Shown here: positions 6,067 through 9,116 of the stretch, in pieces
How the letters are laid out: each line of letters begins with the position of its first letter
Position numbering within the stretch: position 1 is the first letter of the stretch
Origin: Candidatus Puniceispirillum sp.
GTDB taxonomy: Bacteria; Pseudomonadota; Alphaproteobacteria; Puniceispirillales; Puniceispirillaceae
Direction of reading: 5' to 3'
Assembly (NCBI GenBank): GCA_016778825.1
Contig: JADHOU010000045.1
Span: forward strand, 1-9,116
Length of the DNA stretch: 9,116 nt
Program-made: the position numbers and the translations under genes
Notes under the pieces: generated by a model
Databases searched by the model: none
What the model saw: the letters and a program-made list of their open reading frames with translations, nothing else
What the model was told of the DNA's origin: nothing

Positions 6067-7758
6067 GTGGATACTTTTGACGGCGATATTGGGGTTTGGA
6101 AATCGGCTCCGGGAAAAGGGCGGAAAACCCCCAAAGGACGGCAGGTTGATGATGCTGCCTTAGCAAATGTTCGGGCGCTTCTTGGTGACCGGCCGCGGCG
6201 ACGCGATTTACTGATCGAGCATCTGCATCTGATTCAGGATCACTATGGGCATCTTAGCGTGCAGAATCTCAATGCGCTTGCTGAAGAAATGCGCATGGCG
6301 CAGACCGAAGTTTATGAAGTTGCCACCTTTTATGCGCATTTCGATGTTGTGAAAGATGGTGACGTGCCGCCACCGGCATTGACGATTCGTGTTTGTGACT
6401 CGCTGTCATGTGAATTGGCCGGCGCGCAGGCGTTGAAATCAGCGCTTGAAGATGGTCTTGATGCGACCAAGGTGCGGGTTCTGCGCGCGCCATGCATGGG
6501 ACGCTGTGACACCGCGCCAGTGCTGGAAATCGGCCATAATCATATTGATTTTGCAACAGTCGAAAAGGTCGATGCTGCGATTGCGGCAGATGACACACAT
6601 CCGCATATGACCGATTATCAGGATTTGGCGGCCTATCGGGCGACTGGCGGTTATGACAAGCTTGAGTCGCTTCGTGCTGATGGTGATTGGCAGGCGGTTC
6701 AGGAATTGGTGAATCAAAGCGGCCTTCGCGGGCTTGGTGGAGCAGGATTTCCGTCAGGCAAGAAATGGGGCTTTGTGCGGGCTGCCGAAGGACCGCGCTA
6801 TCTTGCTGTCAATGGCGATGAGGGCGAGCCGGGTACATTCAAAGACCGTTATTATCTTGAGCGGACGCCGCATTTGTTCCTTGAGGGCATGTTGATTGCC
6901 GCATGGGCGGTTGAGGCTAATACCTGCTTTATCTATATGCGTGACGAATATCCGGTTGTGCTGAAAATTCTGGCTGATGAAATTGCAAGGCTGGAAGATG
7001 CTGGTTTGGTGGCAAAGGGATATATTGATTTGCGCCGTGGTGCTGGTGCCTATATCTGTGGTGAAGAAAGCGCGATGATCGAATCAATTGAAGGCAAGCG
7101 CGGATTGCCGCGTCACCGTCCGCCTTATGTGGCGCAGGTTGGTGTCTTTAACCGGCCAACATTGGTGCATAATATCGAAACGCTGCATTGGATTACCCGC
7201 ATTTGCCGTGAGGGGCCAGAGGTGCTGTCGTCGGTTGAAAAGAACGGGCGGACAGGTCTTCGCAGCTATTCAGTATCAGGCCGTGTGGCAAATCCGGGTG
7301 TGCATCTTTTGCCAGCCGGTTCAACCATCACCGATATTATTGAGGCAGCTGGCGGCATGGCCGAAGGTCATGCTTTCAAGGCCTATCAACCGGGCGGGCC
7401 GTCATCTGGCCTGTTACCTGCCAGCGTGAATGATGTTCCGCTTGATTTTGATACATTGCAACCGCTTGGCACCTTTATTGGGTCGGCCGCGGTGGTGGTG
7501 CTGTCGGATCAGGATCGGGTGCGTGATGCGGCGCTGAATATGCTCCGCTTTTTCGAAGATGAGAGCTGTGGTCAATGCACGCCATGCCGCGCCGGTTGCA
7601 GCAAGGCGGTTCAGCTGATGCAAGCCGATAAATGGGATCAGCCTTTGTTGCAAGATCTGTGTGATGTGATGCAGGACGCTTCCATCTGTGGATTGGGACA
7701 AGCTGCCCCAAACCCTATTCGTTTAACGATGAAACATTTCTCTGAAGAAGTTAGCTGA
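6067..7758 (+). CDS. fdsGB: NAD-dependent formate dehydrogenase beta subunit, FdsG-FdsB (NuoE-NuoF) fusion
   Basis: The 563-residue protein joins two complex I-like modules that are separate in typical fds operons. Residues ~30-170 form the NuoE/FdsG thioredoxin-like domain, with [2Fe-2S] ligands Cys110, Cys115, Cys143 and Cys147 (CDSLSC, APCMGRC). Residues ~190-563 form the NuoF/FdsB flavoprotein. It has GLRGLGGAGFPSGKKW (219-234) and NGDEGEPGTFKDR (249-261) for FMN and NAD, GAGAYICGEES (326-336), an SLBB-like segment near 395-450, and [4Fe-4S] ligands Cys501, Cys504, Cys507 and Cys541 (ESCGQCTPCRAG, SICGLGQ). All ligands are intact. The module takes electrons from the alpha subunit and reduces NAD+. 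The fused form and its size recall the beta subunit of Methylorubrum extorquens FDH1 (Fdh1B). The alpha subunit follows after 7 bp. A lone hydrogenase diaphorase is unlikely given that neighbour. Confidence 0.95.
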   Translation: MDTFDGDIGVWKSAPGKGRKTPKGRQVDDAALANVRALLGDRPRRRDLLIEHLHLIQDHYGHLSVQNLNALAEEMRMAQTEVYEVATFYAHFDVVKDGDVPPPALTIRVCDSLSCELAGAQALKSALEDGLDATKVRVLRAPCMGRCDTAPVLEIGHNHIDFATVEKVDAAIAADDTHPHMTDYQDLAAYRATGGYDKLESLRADGDWQAVQELVNQSGLRGLGGAGFPSGKKWGFVRAAEGPRYLAVNGDEGEPGTFKDRYYLERTPHLFLEGMLIAAWAVEANTCFIYMRDEYPVVLKILADEIARLEDAGLVAKGYIDLRRGAGAYICGEESAMIESIEGKRGLPRHRPPYVAQVGVFNRPTLVHNIETLHWITRICREGPEVLSSVEKNGRTGLRSYSVSGRVANPGVHLLPAGSTITDIIEAAGGMAEGHAFKAYQPGGPSSGLLPASVNDVPLDFDTLQPLGTFIGSAAVVVLSDQDRVRDAALNMLRFFEDESCGQCTPCRAGCSKAVQLMQADKWDQPLLQDLCDVMQDASICGLGQAAPNPIRLTMKHFSEEVS

Positions 7759-7765
7759 GGCCCCC

Positions 7766-9116
7766 ATGCTAGATTCAACGCCGCAAAAAACTGTAACCAT
7801 TAAACTGGATGGCAAGGATATTTCCGTGCCAGAAGGCGCAACCATTTGGGAAGCGGCACAAGCCCAGGGAACCTTGATTCCACATTTGTGTCACAAGCCC
7901 GAGCCCGGGTATCGCTCGGATGGCAATTGCCGTGCCTGTATGGTCGAAATCGAGGGCGAGCGTGTTTTGGCCGCATCTTGTATCCGTCCAGTACAAGATG
8001 GCATGGTGGTGAATACGGCAAGCGAACGCGCCGAGAAATCACGCGCGCTTGTGGTTGAATTGCTGGCCGCAGATCAGCCCGACCAGCCGCATGATGCATC
8101 ATCACATTTTCTGGATATGGCCGCATTGAATGGCGTGTCTGAAAGCCGTTTTCCGGCACGTGATGCCTGTCATGTTCCGCTGCTTGACGATAGTCATGTG
8201 GCGATGAGTGTGAATCTGGATGCCTGTATCCATTGCAACCTTTGCGTTCGCGCTTGTCGTGAAGTGCAGGTGAATGATGTGATTGGCATGGCCGGACGCG
8301 GTCTTGATGCGCAAATCGTCTTTGATATGAATGATCCGATGGGGCAATCAACTTGTGTTGCCTGTGGTGAATGTGTTCAGGCTTGCCCAACGGGTGCTTT
8401 GATGCCGGCAAGCGTTCTTGATGATGCGCAGCATGGCGATAGCAAAGATTTTGACCGCGAAGTCCAGTCGGTTTGCCCGTATTGCGGGGTTGGTTGCCAG
8501 CTATCCTTTAAAATCAAGGATGATGAAATCAAATATGTCGAAGGGGTGAATGGCCCGGCCAACGAAAACCGGCTTTGTGTAAAGGGGCGGTTCGGTTTTG
8601 ACTATGTTCATCACGATCACCGTCTGACCAAGCCATTGATCCGGCGTGATGATGCGCCGGCAAAGGGGCTGAATGTTGATCCGTCGAATCCGCTGACGCA
8701 TTTCCGCGAAGCCAGTTGGAAAGAAGCGCTGGATGTAGCGGCAAACGGCTTTATCAAGCATCGTGATATTTCAGGCAAGCGCATTGCCGGTTTTGGATCG
8801 GCAAAATGTTCGAATGAAGAAGCCTATCTTTTCCAAAAGATGATCCGTCAGGGATTTGGCCATAATAACGTCGATCACTGCACCAGGCTATGTCATGCCT
8901 CATCGGTTGCGGCTTTGCTGGAAAATGTCGGTTCGGCTGCGGTTACGGCAACCTTCAACGAAATTGAAAATGCCGATGTCGCCATTGTGATTGGTGCCAA
9001 CCCAACCGAAAACCATCCGGTCGCGGCAACCTATTTCAAACAATTTGCCAAACGTGGCGGTAAATTGATTGTGATGGATCCGCGCGGGCAGGGGCTCAAG
9101 CGTCATGCTGCACACA
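7766..9116 (+). CDS. fdsA: Formate dehydrogenase alpha (catalytic) subunit, molybdopterin type, 3' end missing
   Basis: The frame is open for 450 codons from the ATG at 7766 to the right edge, so roughly half of a subunit of 900-1000 residues is present. The N-terminal [2Fe-2S] domain has Cys42, Cys55, Cys58 and Cys72. Two ferredoxin-type [4Fe-4S] motifs follow: Cys154/157/160/164 (CIHCNLCVRAC) and Cys197/200/203/207 (CVACGECVQACP). The molybdopterin-oxidoreductase Fe-S site is Cys237/240/244 with Cys271, followed by Lys273. In the catalytic domain, HCTRLCHASS places Cys376-His377 as the metal ligand and its partner, in the spot where some enzymes have selenocysteine. The bound metal, Mo or W, cannot be told. 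The NuoG-like His-Cys3 cluster motif is absent between residues 73 and 153, as I recall for M. extorquens Fdh1A. GAGG (7757-7760) overlaps the upstream stop and serves as the ribosome site. With the beta subunit it oxidises formate to CO2 using NAD+. Confidence 0.95.
   Translation, partial: MLDSTPQKTVTIKLDGKDISVPEGATIWEAAQAQGTLIPHLCHKPEPGYRSDGNCRACMVEIEGERVLAASCIRPVQDGMVVNTASERAEKSRALVVELLAADQPDQPHDASSHFLDMAALNGVSESRFPARDACHVPLLDDSHVAMSVNLDACIHCNLCVRACREVQVNDVIGMAGRGLDAQIVFDMNDPMGQSTCVACGECVQACPTGALMPASVLDDAQHGDSKDFDREVQSVCPYCGVGCQLSFKIKDDEIKYVEGVNGPANENRLCVKGRFGFDYVHHDHRLTKPLIRRDDAPAKGLNVDPSNPLTHFREASWKEALDVAANGFIKHRDISGKRIAGFGSAKCSNEEAYLFQKMIRQGFGHNNVDHCTRLCHASSVAALLENVGSAAVTATFNEIENADVAIVIGANPTENHPVAATYFKQFAKRGGKLIVMDPRGQGLKRHAAH

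Noticed and set aside
6067..7758. A frameshift or assembly error creating the FdsG-FdsB fusion
   Set aside because: The linker region (about residues 170-195) reads smoothly in one frame with no loss of conserved residues, and the same fusion is known in Methylorubrum FDH1.
7800..8411. A 203-codon minus-strand open frame opposite the formate dehydrogenase alpha subunit
   Set aside because: The + strand frame carries all the Fe-S cysteine motifs. The antisense product is His/Arg/Pro-rich shadow sequence.
8891..8896. Possible selenocysteine at the formate dehydrogenase active site
   Set aside because: The codon at 8891-8893 is TGT (Cys376) followed by CAT (His377). There is no in-frame TGA, so no selenocysteine is needed.
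1..9116. A wholly new defence, mobile or biosynthetic system
   Set aside because: Every substantial coding region belongs to a recognised metabolic enzyme family, and no mobile-element hallmarks or unknown large genes are present.

Overview
The window looks like ordinary chromosomal DNA of a heterotrophic alphaproteobacterium. Base composition is balanced (roughly half G+C by eye), genes are closely packed, and the formate dehydrogenase has the two-subunit layout known from Methylobacterium/Methylorubrum. A marine, SAR116-like lineage is a guess from gene style only. I see no insertion sequence, phage gene, CRISPR array, tRNA or rRNA.

Left part (1-4638, all + strand): a catabolic cluster. 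It begins inside an isocitrate/isopropylmalate-dehydrogenase-family gene cut by the window edge. An Ldh2-family 2-hydroxyacid dehydrogenase and a small glutathione S-transferase-like protein follow. Then come two translationally coupled genes recognisable as otnK (3-oxo-tetronate kinase) and otnC (3-oxo-tetronate-4-phosphate decarboxylase). OtnK and OtnC turn a 3-oxo four-carbon sugar acid into dihydroxyacetone phosphate and CO2. The inferred pathway is oxidation of a tetronate (threonate or erythronate) by one of the two upstream dehydrogenases, isomerisation if needed (no otnI is visible), phosphorylation, and decarboxylation into glycolysis. The usual LtnD-type dehydrogenase is not in view, so the oxidation step is the open question.

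Middle (4639-6066): a convergent intergenic gap carries a short array of degenerate 14-bp tandem repeats. A minus-strand PIG3-type NAD(P)H:quinone oxidoreductase follows. Then comes a 334-bp divergent promoter region with a perfect 10-bp palindrome, TGGTATACCA, that resembles GntR/FCD operators and sits upstream of the formate dehydrogenase genes.

Right part (6067-9116, + strand): an NAD-dependent, metal-containing formate dehydrogenase operon. The first gene encodes a fused FdsG-FdsB (NuoE-NuoF-like) diaphorase subunit. Seven bases later the catalytic alpha subunit (FdsA-like) begins and runs off the right edge with 450 codons visible. That second gene has no stop in the window but is clearly real: it carries a [2Fe-2S] domain, two [4Fe-4S] ferredoxin motifs, the molybdopterin-oxidoreductase Fe-S motif, and the Cys-His pair of the active site. 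The complex would oxidise formate to CO2 and reduce NAD+.

No wholly new system is evident. The points most worth checking are the choice of dehydrogenases in the tetronate cluster, the 14-bp repeat array, and the putative operator in front of the formate dehydrogenase operon.
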